From Bacillota bacterium (GTDB lineage: Bacteria > Bacillota > Clostridia > Acetivibrionales > DSM-1351), in NCBI GenBank assembly GCA_023433945.1, contig JAEYTP010000044.1:1-20732 (forward strand): 20,732 bases of DNA. The letters run 5' to 3'. The notes beneath the pieces are model-generated. The model ran no database searches. It was not told the DNA's origin and worked only from the letters and a program-made list of their open reading frames with translations. The translations under genes were made by a program, and so were the position numbers. Positions within the stretch are counted from its first letter, which is position 1, and the number at the start of each line of letters is the position of its first letter. Shown in pieces: positions 1-8,300 of this stretch.

Positions 1-535
1 ATGTCTTGTTTTTGCCGGAATAACTTCTTCCATATCCCTCGTTGAAGCTTCTTCTTCGGCATTCATTGACAAAACAGGCGCCAACAGAAAAAAAGTTGTT
101 TCTTTAGTTTGCCTTGTTGGATATTCCATTAGTATAATTTATACTACTGGAGCAGGATTATACTTCCTCGATATTATTGACAACTTTGTAAACTCATACG
201 GAATCGTATCAATAGGCTTACTTGAGGCAATAGCTGTAGGATGGTTCTTCGGAGCATCTAAGATAAGAGAACATACTAATCCTATGTCGTATTTTTCAGT
301 TGGAAAATGGTGGAATGTTATGATTAAATTCGTAACTCCTGCCATATTGACTTTTATGATTATTTCTAACGTTATAAATGAAATATCAAAACCGTATGGA
401 GGATATTCCCAAAAGGCGCTCCTTGCCTTTGGTTGGAGTGCGGTAATTATCGGAATAGGTTTATCCTTAATTATAAGTCAAAGACCTTGGAAAGACAGAA
501 GTATTACCTCTTATAAATCTGAGGAGGTGAAATAG
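1..535 (+). CDS. Sodium:amino-acid symporter, NSS (SNF) family, C-terminal part
   Basis: The 5' end lies outside the window; the reading frame is open from base 2 and gives 177 residues ending at TAG (533-535). Bacterial neurotransmitter:sodium symporters carry amino acids inward with Na+ across the cytoplasmic membrane. The visible part has several hydrophobic segments. It begins with a TM8-like stretch (AGITSSISLVEA), which carries Ser/Thr residues in the region that binds Na+ in LeuT-type proteins. It also has the family-typical YFLDIIDNFVNSYGI and LLEAIAVGWFFGA motifs and a short charged cytoplasmic tail. The small MetS-like subunit follows immediately, which points to a methionine/alanine-type NSS importer. 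The exact substrate cannot be read from this fragment. Confidence 0.9.
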   Translation, partial: CLVFAGITSSISLVEASSSAFIDKTGANRKKVVSLVCLVGYSISIIYTTGAGLYFLDIIDNFVNSYGIVSIGLLEAIAVGWFFGASKIREHTNPMSYFSVGKWWNVMIKFVTPAILTFMIISNVINEISKPYGGYSQKALLAFGWSAVIIGIGLSLIISQRPWKDRSITSYKSEEVK

Positions 536-637
536 ATGACTGCTACATCTATAGCATTCTTTCTAATTGGTGCCATTTTCCTTTGGGGTGGACTTGCTGT
601 AACAATTACCATTGCAGTTAAAAATGATAAAAAATAA
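536..637 (+). CDS. MetS-like small subunit of NSS amino-acid transporter (33 aa)
   Basis: A 33-residue protein starts with ATG directly after the symporter stop codon, with no spacer. Its ribosome site GAGGAGGTGA (521-530) lies inside the end of the symporter gene, so translation is probably coupled. The protein is a single hydrophobic helix (about residues 5-28) containing the LWGGLA motif typical of the methionine/alanine import NSS small subunits (MetS of MetPS), followed by a short polar tail KNDKK. In that family the small subunit is needed for, or assists, the large transporter. Its size, motif and position all fit. It is short enough to be missed by default gene callers. Confidence 0.85.
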   Translation: MTATSIAFFLIGAIFLWGGLAVTITIAVKNDKK

Positions 638-657
638 GCATGACTCAATAGAAACAG

Positions 658-697
658 AAACCCTAGACTAGTGAAAGGTCTAGGGTTTTGTTTTTTT
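658..697 (+). terminator. Rho-independent terminator after the symporter genes
   Basis: An 11-bp perfect stem (658-668 with 678-688, core CCCTAGAC/GTCTAGGG) with a 9-base loop is followed by TTTTGTTTTTTT on the plus strand. The minus strand also has a T-rich stretch after the stem, so it may serve the convergent polymerase gene too. Confidence 0.9.
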
Positions 698-742
698 AGA
701 CACTATCAGAGGGTATAGAGGCATCTACAACTACTAGACATT

Positions 743-1966
743 CTACTCCTCAATTCCTATATCATTTTTGAGTATTCCTCCAAATGTAACTGCTGAATTG
801 CCGTATTTATCTCTTATTTTATCCATTGCCTTCTCAAGTTTTTCTTGTTTTTCTACGTTAATGGATGTATTATCCTCAAATACTTCGTCATCAAGAAGTG
901 AAAGCTGTTGATTTATATCACTTCCGTAGCAAAGGTTTGAAGCCGTGATAGTGAGGGTTCGAATGGGCTTGCTTTCACCCCAACTAGCTTTTATTAGTTC
1001 CATAGCAGTGTCGCTGATAACCTTTGCAAGATTAGTAGGTTCGTATAAAGTTTTTTGCCTGGAAATCGTTTTAAAGCTTGGGTCTTTTATAGAGACCTGC
1101 ACAACATTACATTTTACATCATACCTTCTCATTCGCCTGGCCACTTCATCACAAAGAAACTTCACACCAGTAATGATATCGTCATATCCACTTAGATTAC
1201 GTTTAAACGTCATTCCATTTCCTACAGATTTAATGTCTCTACCCTCTCCCGAAGGTTTTACAGGACTGTCGTCTATTCCATTTGCATAATCATGTATAGC
1301 TTCTCCTAATTTGCCAAGCCTGCCAACTATCAGTCTTTTATCGGAATTTGCAAGCTCTCCTATTGTTTTTATATAAAGAGTCTCAAGCTGCTTTGCAGCT
1401 GCCTTTCCCACATAGAGCAGATCTGTTACAGGGAGTGGAAAAACTAACTCTTTATAATTATCTCTTGAAATAACTGTAGTTGCATCGGGCTTTTTGTAGT
1501 CACTTCCTAGCTTTGCAAATATCTTGTTGAAGGAAACCCCTACTGAAACTGTCAGCCCAAGCCTTTCTCTGATGGTATCCCTTATTCTATCTGCGATTTC
1601 TTTTCCTTCTCCAAATATATTCTTTACTCCGGTAACATCCAGCCAACTTTCATCAATTCCAAATGGCTCAACTAAGTCAGTAATTTCCCCATATATATTA
1701 TTTACCAGCTTGGAGTATTTGGAATATTGAGAATGGTGGGGTGGAACAAGTACCAGCTCAGGACATTTCTTCTTTGCCTGCCAAATGGTTTCTGCAGTTT
1801 TTATATTATATTTTTTTGCGAGTTCATTTTTTGCAAGTATTATGCCATGCCGATTTTCAGGGTCCCCTGCTACCGCCATAGGAACGTCCTTTAAAGGCGG
1901 GTTCATAAGTGTTTCAACCGCTGCATAAAATCCGTTTAGGTCGCAATGTAGTATCACTCTGTCCAT
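743..1966 (-). CDS. dinB: DNA polymerase IV, Y-family (DinB)
   Basis: This is a 407-residue translesion polymerase, the usual length for DinB. It copies past damaged template bases with low fidelity. The palm metal ligands are present: D9 in HCDLNGFY, and D105/E106 in GIDESWLDVTG. Y14 sits at the steric-gate position that excludes ribonucleotides. A little-finger domain follows (about 240-350). QQLSLL at 353-358 matches the consensus for binding the beta sliding clamp. The extra C-terminal tail to 407 ends in a KYGNSAVTFGG segment common in clostridial homologues. The start ATG is supported by GGAGA a few bases upstream. The gene lies 33 bases downstream of the SRAP gene on the same strand and is probably co-transcribed. 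No LexA-type box was seen upstream of the pair. Confidence 0.95.
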   Translation of the reverse strand: MDRVILHCDLNGFYAAVETLMNPPLKDVPMAVAGDPENRHGIILAKNELAKKYNIKTAETIWQAKKKCPELVLVPPHHSQYSKYSKLVNNIYGEITDLVEPFGIDESWLDVTGVKNIFGEGKEIADRIRDTIRERLGLTVSVGVSFNKIFAKLGSDYKKPDATTVISRDNYKELVFPLPVTDLLYVGKAAAKQLETLYIKTIGELANSDKRLIVGRLGKLGEAIHDYANGIDDSPVKPSGEGRDIKSVGNGMTFKRNLSGYDDIITGVKFLCDEVARRMRRYDVKCNVVQVSIKDPSFKTISRQKTLYEPTNLAKVISDTAMELIKASWGESKPIRTLTITASNLCYGSDINQQLSLLDDEVFEDNTSINVEKQEKLEKAMDKIRDKYGNSAVTFGGILKNDIGIEE

Positions 1967-1999
1967 ATTATCTCCAAAAAAAATAAACCACTGTCCTTG

Positions 2000-2605
2000 T
2001 TAAACAGCTTTATATATTATTTCGCTTTCAGAATAAGGTATTAATAAATCCTGCAGTTCCCCCAGATCAGTAATACTATTATCCAACCATTTTTCAACGT
2101 TATTATCTGACAAAATCACGGGCATTCGGTTGTGAATGAATTCGATGTCTGGATGAGGCGTAGTAGTAAGGATGGTTGTTGCTGGATATTTCTGCCCTTC
2201 CTTATCAACAAATATATTGTACAATCCAGCTAAATAGATTATTTTTTTATCGTTAATACCAATTTGATATTTTGTTTTGGTTTTGCCAGCTGTAAGCCAC
2301 TCATAGTAACTAGCGGCAGGCATAACACATCTCCTGGTTAGAAATGAATTTCGAAACATTGGTTTTTCACCAACCGATTCCGATCGAGCATTAATCACTA
2401 CTCCACCCTTATAGTTAGGAAATCCCCATTTAGCAGAACTTAGAACTCTTTTGTTTTGATGAGAGTATAATACTGCTACGTTATTCGTAGGAAATACTTC
2501 TCCGTATTTTATTTCGTTTTCACTAAGTTTTTTTGATACTTCGTCTACTATTTTTCTAATATCCATTAATTCTTCTTCCTCGATGCTAACATACCTTCCA
2601 CACAT
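2000..2605 (-). CDS. SRAP-domain protein (YedK/HMCES family), abasic-site DNA-protein crosslinker
   Basis: The protein has 201 residues when started at ATG (2605-2603). This start is preferred over an upstream in-frame GTG because the ribosome site GAGGTGA lies 5 bases before the ATG and contains that GTG, and because it puts cysteine at position 2 (MCGRYV), as SRAP chemistry requires. SRAP proteins use Cys2, exposed after Met removal, to link covalently to abasic sites in single-stranded DNA and shield them. Other family residues are visible: N72 and R74 (NARSE), E102 (YYEW) and H158 (HNRMPVIL). It is followed by the translesion polymerase gene, consistent with a DNA-damage tolerance role. 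Confidence 0.93.
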   Translation of the reverse strand: MCGRYVSIEEEELMDIRKIVDEVSKKLSENEIKYGEVFPTNNVAVLYSHQNKRVLSSAKWGFPNYKGGVVINARSESVGEKPMFRNSFLTRRCVMPAASYYEWLTAGKTKTKYQIGINDKKIIYLAGLYNIFVDKEGQKYPATTILTTTPHPDIEFIHNRMPVILSDNNVEKWLDNSITDLGELQDLLIPYSESEIIYKAV

Positions 2606-2623
2606 GTAAATCACCTCAGATAA

Positions 2624-2653
2624 ATTATACCACCTTAACTGAAGCAGTAATCA
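2624..2653 (-). promoter_or_regulatory. Possible promoter for the SRAP-dinB pair
   Basis: A perfect TATAAT (minus strand, 2629-2624) lies about 20 bases upstream of the SRAP start. The matching -35 region, around 2648-2653 (TGATTA), is weak. The predicted start site would be very near the ribosome site. No LexA/SOS box was recognised between 2606 and 2693. Confidence 0.35.
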
Positions 2654-2693
2654 TTGTTGATGATTTTAAAATGTAGAGGATAATGTAGACTCG

Positions 2694-4007
2694 TTATAAA
2701 TGGAAAAGAATACGCATCCTAAAAACACCGTTTTCTGCGGTAAAATCCACCAAACCGTTATACTTCTCGGCAGTATAGGTAATACTCTTCGTTCCTATTC
2801 CTCCTCCGAGCTTCTGCGATTTTGGCAAACCGTTTTCAAAAATAATGTTATCATTACAAGAGTTTTCAAAAACAATGTTCAGCTTTTTGCTTCCATTATT
2901 GACTGAATAAGCAATCTTTATTGTAATATATCTCTCTATTCCTACAGGACAGCGCAGACAACCTTCCACAGCATTTTCAAATGCGTTGGCAAGTATACCA
3001 ACCAGTGCAATCTCATCTATTGGAATATTTGCAGGAACTCTAGCGTTTATTTCAGTTTTTATACCATTCTCCCTCGCACGCTCCGCCCATCTTGATAAGA
3101 TGACATTTGTCGCAAGGTGTTCGCAAATTCCTGCAATAACAGCACTTTCCGTTCTCAGCGTCTGAGCTTCTAAATATGATACTGCTTCCCTAGTTTTTCC
3201 TCCATAAAGCATTGATAACAGAGTATCATAATGATGGCGTAGGTCATGGCGATCACGGCGGGCAGCATTGATGGCATTTTTTTGATCCTCAATCTGCTCT
3301 TCCCACATCTTGTTTTGCTGAGCCAGAATCCTTTCCCTCTCTTGAACCTCAAATTTCCCCACCATAGCAACAATGGAACGAAATATCAGCCAGTAAACGC
3401 TCAAAAACACCAGATAGGAACTTGCAACCAGATACCAGCGGTTATTGGCTTCATACCAATACAACCGTGGATAGTATAGAATGAAAGCCTCCAGAACATA
3501 AAATGAAAAGGCTGCAAGTGTTACGAGATACCATTCTTTTTCTAAAATCTCCACCAGCCTGCGAAAGCGTGGGCGGAAAAATTTAAAATTAAAGAAAAGA
3601 AGCACTCCGAACAGCACTGTACGGATAATTAAATACTCTATATTATACACAATTGCTGAATAATTAGAGGAGCATATATCTGAAATATAGCTAATGCCAA
3701 GAAGTAGATTAAACTGAGTGAACATGACAAAAAGGGACACTCGCCACTTGTCTGCGGAGCAGATGAAAAGCAGTATAAAGCACAACGAGATTTCGACAGG
3801 CACAATCAGGAATTCCGCTATTTCCTGTCCATGGAAAACCATAACGGAACAATATGCCATAATTGTCACAAGATAAATTGCACACGTGATGGTGATTCGT
3901 TTCCTTTTGGGTTCTTTCAGCTTTATGAGTGAAAAGAAAAACAAACTAATATATGCTAACGTCTGTAAAGACCTCAGTAGTACCACGACAAAGATAAATA
4001 TACTCAT
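2694..4007 (-). CDS. Membrane sensor histidine kinase, GHKL type (AgrC/VirS-like)
   Basis: This 437-residue sensor kinase has an N-terminal membrane domain of about six or seven helices (residues about 4-28, 38-58, 63-84, 90-108, 122-142, 158-178, 192-214). A short coiled coil (about 215-250) leads to the kinase core. The H-box is RDRHDLRHHY, with H254 the likely phosphorylated histidine. The ATP-binding N-box is LANAFENAVEG (339-349) and the G-box is GGGIGTKSI (401-409). This layout is that of quorum-peptide and cell-envelope sensors that pair with LytTR regulators. It begins 12 bases after the response regulator's stop codon, and its ribosome site GAGGGGG overlaps that stop, so the two are translationally coupled. 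No adjacent AgrB/AgrD-type peptide genes were found, so the signal is unknown. Confidence 0.93.
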   Translation of the reverse strand: MSIFIFVVVLLRSLQTLAYISLFFFSLIKLKEPKRKRITITCAIYLVTIMAYCSVMVFHGQEIAEFLIVPVEISLCFILLFICSADKWRVSLFVMFTQFNLLLGISYISDICSSNYSAIVYNIEYLIIRTVLFGVLLFFNFKFFRPRFRRLVEILEKEWYLVTLAAFSFYVLEAFILYYPRLYWYEANNRWYLVASSYLVFLSVYWLIFRSIVAMVGKFEVQERERILAQQNKMWEEQIEDQKNAINAARRDRHDLRHHYDTLLSMLYGGKTREAVSYLEAQTLRTESAVIAGICEHLATNVILSRWAERARENGIKTEINARVPANIPIDEIALVGILANAFENAVEGCLRCPVGIERYITIKIAYSVNNGSKKLNIVFENSCNDNIIFENGLPKSQKLGGGIGTKSITYTAEKYNGLVDFTAENGVFRMRILFHL

Positions 4008-4019
4008 AATGTTCCCCCT

Positions 4020-4742
4020 CTATTGGCTGCAAATATAATCCATATAAATCTTTTTAAATTCGGCACGTTTACGGCTGAGTATAGGAATTTTAGCACCCGT
4101 AGAAAAAACAACGCTCATTGATAAAAGTTGGACAATATAGTCCATGTTGATTATATAGGTGCTACCACACTTATAAAACCGCGGGTCTTTATCTAGAAGC
4201 TCGAATAGCTCTGTTGAGGATTTGCGAACTTTAATTACTCTTCCGTCCAGCATATATAATTTTTGGATATGGTTTTCTGTTTCCGAATATACCAGCTTGT
4301 TTAACCCCACGCGACTGATACCATCCACTGATTTAACAGTAATGTAAGCTTCATCTTCCTTTGTAAGCTTACCCATCACCTTTTCAAGTGCCGAAAAAAA
4401 CTCTTTTTCGGTATAAGGTTTAACCAGATATTGTGCGGCATCTACCGAAAAAGCATCTATCGCATGATCACGTGAGGAGGTCATAAATATTATCTGGCAG
4501 TTGTCCCCCATATCCCGCAGGTCCCGTGCCACATCTATACCGAGAATACCCGGCATATATACGTCTAGCAATAGCACGTCAAATCCGCCATTTGATACTG
4601 TATAAGTAAGCATATCAAAAGGAGTAGAGAATGAATATGTTTTTATTTCATATGACAAGTGTTGGTTGACATATTTCTTGAGCAAGCCATGTGCCTTTTC
4701 AAGTTCTTGCGTGTCGTCGTCACAGACTGCAATACTAATCAT
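4020..4742 (-). CDS. LytTR-family response regulator (LytR/AlgR type)
   Basis: The protein has 240 residues. The receiver domain (1-125) has the acidic pocket D8-D10, phosphoacceptor D60 (LLLDVYMPG), T88 and K108 (LVKPY). A LytTR DNA-binding domain follows (about 132-237), with the GSTYIINMDYI segment typical of the fold. Such regulators bind paired short direct repeats about two helical turns apart and activate promoters for surface or virulence proteins. The start ATG is supported by AAAGGAG 8 bases upstream. It is first in a two-gene operon with the GHKL kinase and is transcribed divergently from the small Cys protein and the giant SLH protein, which are the likely targets (inference). Confidence 0.95.
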   Translation of the reverse strand: MISIAVCDDDTQELEKAHGLLKKYVNQHLSYEIKTYSFSTPFDMLTYTVSNGGFDVLLLDVYMPGILGIDVARDLRDMGDNCQIIFMTSSRDHAIDAFSVDAAQYLVKPYTEKEFFSALEKVMGKLTKEDEAYITVKSVDGISRVGLNKLVYSETENHIQKLYMLDGRVIKVRKSSTELFELLDKDPRFYKCGSTYIINMDYIVQLLSMSVVFSTGAKIPILSRKRAEFKKIYMDYICSQ

Positions 4743-4824
4743 TGGTTTAAACTCCTTTCAGCTCCACTGGAATCCACTGAAAACATGGTGAATAATGTAC
4801 ATCTCCTATTATGGTTTCTAGATT

Positions 4825-4853
4825 ATTTTAATACATTATCCATTATCTTGCAA
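4825..4853 (-). promoter_or_regulatory. Candidate promoter of the two-component operon
   Basis: On the minus strand, TTGCAA (4853-4848) and TAAAAT (4830-4825) are separated by 17 bases, about 80 bases upstream of the regulator start. The match to sigma-A consensus is moderate. It is found by reading only. Confidence 0.45.
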
Positions 4854-4931
4854 AGAAAAGTATTAAATATATACTTTATGTCTAATTTCCCATATCATTT
4901 TATTCGCTGCTTTTGAAATGATAATACATGA

Positions 4932-4962
4932 CAATTACGTCAATTTTTATGCAATTACGCCA
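4932..4962 (+). promoter_or_regulatory. Tandem direct repeat, candidate LytTR operator
   Basis: Two near-identical 11-mers, CAATTACGTCA (4932-4942) and CAATTACGCCA (4952-4962), stand in direct orientation with starts exactly 20 bases apart. On the other strand they read TGACGTAATTG and TGGCGTAATTG. Known LytTR sites are paired 9-10-base direct repeats spaced about two helical turns, and this pair fits that geometry. The pair ends a few bases upstream of the -35 region for the promoter at 4991, the position expected of an activator. That the neighbouring LytTR regulator binds here is inference. Confidence 0.6.
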
Positions 4963-4967
4963 CAACC

Positions 4968-4996
4968 ATTTTGAGGTTCTAGTTTTCATGTATAAT
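4968..4996 (+). promoter_or_regulatory. Candidate promoter for the small Cys protein and giant SLH gene
   Basis: A perfect -10 TATAAT (4991-4996) is present, but the -35 region 17 bases upstream (4968-4973, ATTTTG) is poor. That is typical of a promoter needing an activator. The tandem repeats at 4932-4962 abut it. The expected start is near 5003, giving a leader of about 33 bases to the ATG at 5036. Confidence 0.55.
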
Positions 4997-5035
4997 CGTA
5001 CCTAATTATTAACATTTTTTGGGGGTGATTTTAAG

Positions 5036-5242
5036 ATGATAGAACCTACTGACAGAACGGCGGAGATAGCATCGGCATCCGGCAAACTGAAAATACAGCC
5101 CAATGACTTTTGTGATGCATTTAAGCAAGATGCGGACAGGCTGTTTTCAAGCCGTGAGTGCTGGTACTGCCAATTTGGGGATTTTGGAATTTATACCGAC
5201 CATCCCATGGAAATAGGCATATGTAAATATCAAGGTAAATAA
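5036..5242 (+). CDS. Small cysteine-containing protein of unknown function (68 aa)
   Basis: I do not recognise this family. The gene looks real: a strong ribosome site GGGGGTGA (5021-5028) sits 7 bases before the ATG, a good -10 box lies at 4991-4996, and base composition resembles the adjacent large gene. The protein has no signal peptide or membrane helix. Its N-terminal half is charged and probably helical. The C-terminal half has a compact cysteine cluster: C27, then C43 and C46 (CWYC), then C63 (ICKY), with D/H residues (TDHP) between, which could bind a metal such as zinc (inference). It is the first gene after the LytTR-like operator and lies 78 bases before the giant SLH gene, with no terminator between, so both are probably on one transcript. 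It could be a regulator, a chaperone-like helper or an unrelated small protein. Confidence 0.75.
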   Translation: MIEPTDRTAEIASASGKLKIQPNDFCDAFKQDADRLFSSRECWYCQFGDFGIYTDHPMEIGICKYQGK

Positions 5243-5320
5243 ACGGTGCATTACAATCTTTACATTACTTAGTATGTATGATTTGATTGTTCCAATAAAA
5301 AACAGGGAGATAACAAAAAT

Positions 5321-8300
5321 ATGAAAAAACGAATTTTGAACATATTCCTTACTTTATGTATTTTATGTACAATTTTGCCACAACCGGCTGCTGCAGCCAT
5401 CATCCAGCCTACTGAAGCAACTATCGGCGGGCTTCTAAACGCAATTAACTCAGCAGCTAGTGGTGACACAATTAAACTCAATGCAAACATTGATATTCCT
5501 GCCAACACACCAGAAATAATGGTAACTAAAAGTCTCACTCTGGATCTCAACGGCTATACAATAAGCTCTTCTATTTCTGGTACCAGTTCATCGGATATCA
5601 GAGGATTTTTGTTTTATTTAGATGCAGGCACATTTACAATAACTGATTCTAGCGCCTCAGCCACCGGTAAAATAACTTCAAGTGGAAAATTCTGTTCACT
5701 TATTGGAAACAGAGGTTCAGGTACAGTTGATATAAAAAAGGGAACCATTTCAGCTATTGAAGAATACGGCATGCCTATACTGAATATCTCAAAAGGACAC
5801 ATTTCCATATCTGGCGGAACCGTTTCTTCCGATTTGGGCTATGGTATTTATAACATGGCCACCAACGGTACAGTGGACATAACGAACGGTGCTGTACTTT
5901 CTAAATGGGGCCTTGCAGTCGGTAACTTTGGTACTTTAAATATGTTGGGCGGAACTGTTTCCTCTGACACATACATTGGTATTATCAACTTCGGAACATG
6001 TACTATTACAGGCGGTACGATTTCCTCCAATATAAGCAAAGCCATTAATAATTACGGACATCTCGTGATGACAGGAGGAACGCTTTCTTCAAATACTGAT
6101 TATGGGCTTTGCAACAATAGCAATAATGGGAGTACGTGCATAGCTGACATATCAGGCGGAACTATTCGTTCTATAAGCGGTACAGCACTGATGAACATTA
6201 ATTTAGCTGAAGTCAATATATCAGGCGGTAATATCTGGTCGGGCGGAGATTATGCTATCGTCAACTTATCCGATGGCTCAGTAAATATAACCGGCGGCGA
6301 TATTTTCGCAATCCGCTTAGCCATTAACAATTATTCCACCGGCACAGTAAGGATAGACGCCGGAACAATTGCACAGGTGTACAATAATTCAACGGGTATT
6401 ATTAAAATCAATGGCGGATCGATTAAGACAGTCACTTCAGCCAACTCTCCCATTAACAATTTAGGAACCAGCCTAGTGCGTTATACTCTGACGATTAAGG
6501 ATACAACGGGCACGCCTGTTGTAAATACAGACCTGTCAGATGCAATCATGCAGTTTACTCCTTCAGCAACCCCTACATATATAATAGATGGTGTCAAAAC
6601 CGACGAGAACGGCAGAATCTATGTATGGCTGCCGAATAACAAAACAGCTGTAGATTTTACATTAAATGCTCTTTCAGTAAGTGGTAATATTGTCGATTGT
6701 ACAAAGGAAATTGTCATTCCCAACTTTACAGGAAAAGTGACCATCAACAAAGACAACGCCCTATGGAAGGATACCCCTCCCCAAGTAATACTTTGCGAAT
6801 CAGATACAAACATTTACATGGGAAACGGTGCAATCAATGGTACCTTATCCAATGGCGTATATACCTTTGATGGACTTGACAGCGCTAAAACCTATTATGT
6901 TTGGGTGAAAACGTACGGAATGGAATATACAGGCCAAAGCGTAACAAAAAGTGATGCAAGCAAAACACTTGATTTGTATTCTATCTCCTTAACCGCAGGA
7001 GAAGGGATTTCAAGCACATTGGGAGATGGGTATACAGTACTAAAGGGCAGCTCGTTTTACATAGATGCTACTCCCGTCACCGACTATATTTTCAGCAAAT
7101 GGGTGAAAACCTCAGACAATTCACAAGTAAGCACCACAAAATACTATAATGTCACAAATATCAGTGAACCCATCAAACTCACAGCAAAAGCAACCCTTAA
7201 CCTTTTCGATGCCAAGGTAAATGTCAATAAGGACGGCAGCGCATTGACCAGCGGCACACCTGCTCTAAAGCTTTCGGAATCAAGTACATCCATCTCAAAT
7301 GAGGTAAACGTAGCACCTTCTTCTGGCATATACACCTATTCAGGTCTTCACCCCGCAAAAACCTATTACGTGTGGGATGTGACAAATAACAAATACACAG
7401 GTCAAACCATTAACAAAAACACAACCTCAGGAGCAATAGACTACTACACTGTAGCCTTGACAAGCGGTACGGGCATTCTAAATGTAACTGGTGCAGGCAT
7501 CTATATGAAGGGCAGTAATGTAACCTTGAACGCCTCTGTTTCAAACAACTATGCCTGGAATTGTTGGGAACAAACTGTGGGCAGTACACTCATCAGCACC
7601 TCTCAAACCTATACAATTACTAACATCAGTTCACCGTATCAACTTACGGCAAAAGCAAGCTCAATTATTTTTGATGCTTCAGTAACTGTAAAAAAGGATA
7701 ATAGCACTTGGACAAGTGGTACACCAGTCATGAAACTTTCGGAATCAAGTACCACCTTTGCTATTAACACTGTAGACGGAGCTATAAACAATGGTGTATA
7801 TACTTTTTCAGGTCTTTCGCACAATAAGACTTACTATGTTTGGGACACAACAAACAACAAATACACCGGTCAAATCATTAACAAGAACACAACCTCTGTA
7901 GTGGCAGATTACTACACCGTTGACTTGACAGTAGGAAGCGGTATTTCCAGCGTGACTGGAGCTGGTATCTATATAAAGGGCAGTGATGTATCACTAAACG
8001 CCACGCCAGCTAGCACCTATTTGTGGAGTAAATGGGTACAAACCTCAGACAACACAAATACTCTGAGCACCGCACAGACATATAGCATCACAGGTATCAA
8101 CAAGCCCTATTCCCTGACGGCAATGGGTGCTTTAGACTTGTACACGGCGAAAGTTACTGTAAATAAGGACAGCAGCCCGTGGACAGGCGACACTACTGCT
8201 ATAAAGCTTTCAGAGTCACCTACTAGCATTACAAATCAGGTATCTGGAACACTGTCAAATGGCGAGTATACCTTTACAGGACTTTTACGCGCCACAACCT

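Noticed and set aside
2650..2668. Inverted repeat AATCAT..ATGATT downstream of the kinase as a terminator
   Set aside because: Only 6 A/T-rich base pairs and no T tract on the minus strand.
4659..4916. Plus-strand open frame overlapping the regulator start and the divergent control region
   Set aside because: It is antisense to the regulator's N-terminus, has no ribosome site, and runs through the promoter area.
5243..5320. Separate promoter for the giant gene (TATGAT at 5277-5282)
   Set aside because: No -35 box at a usable distance; co-transcription with the small gene explains expression more simply.
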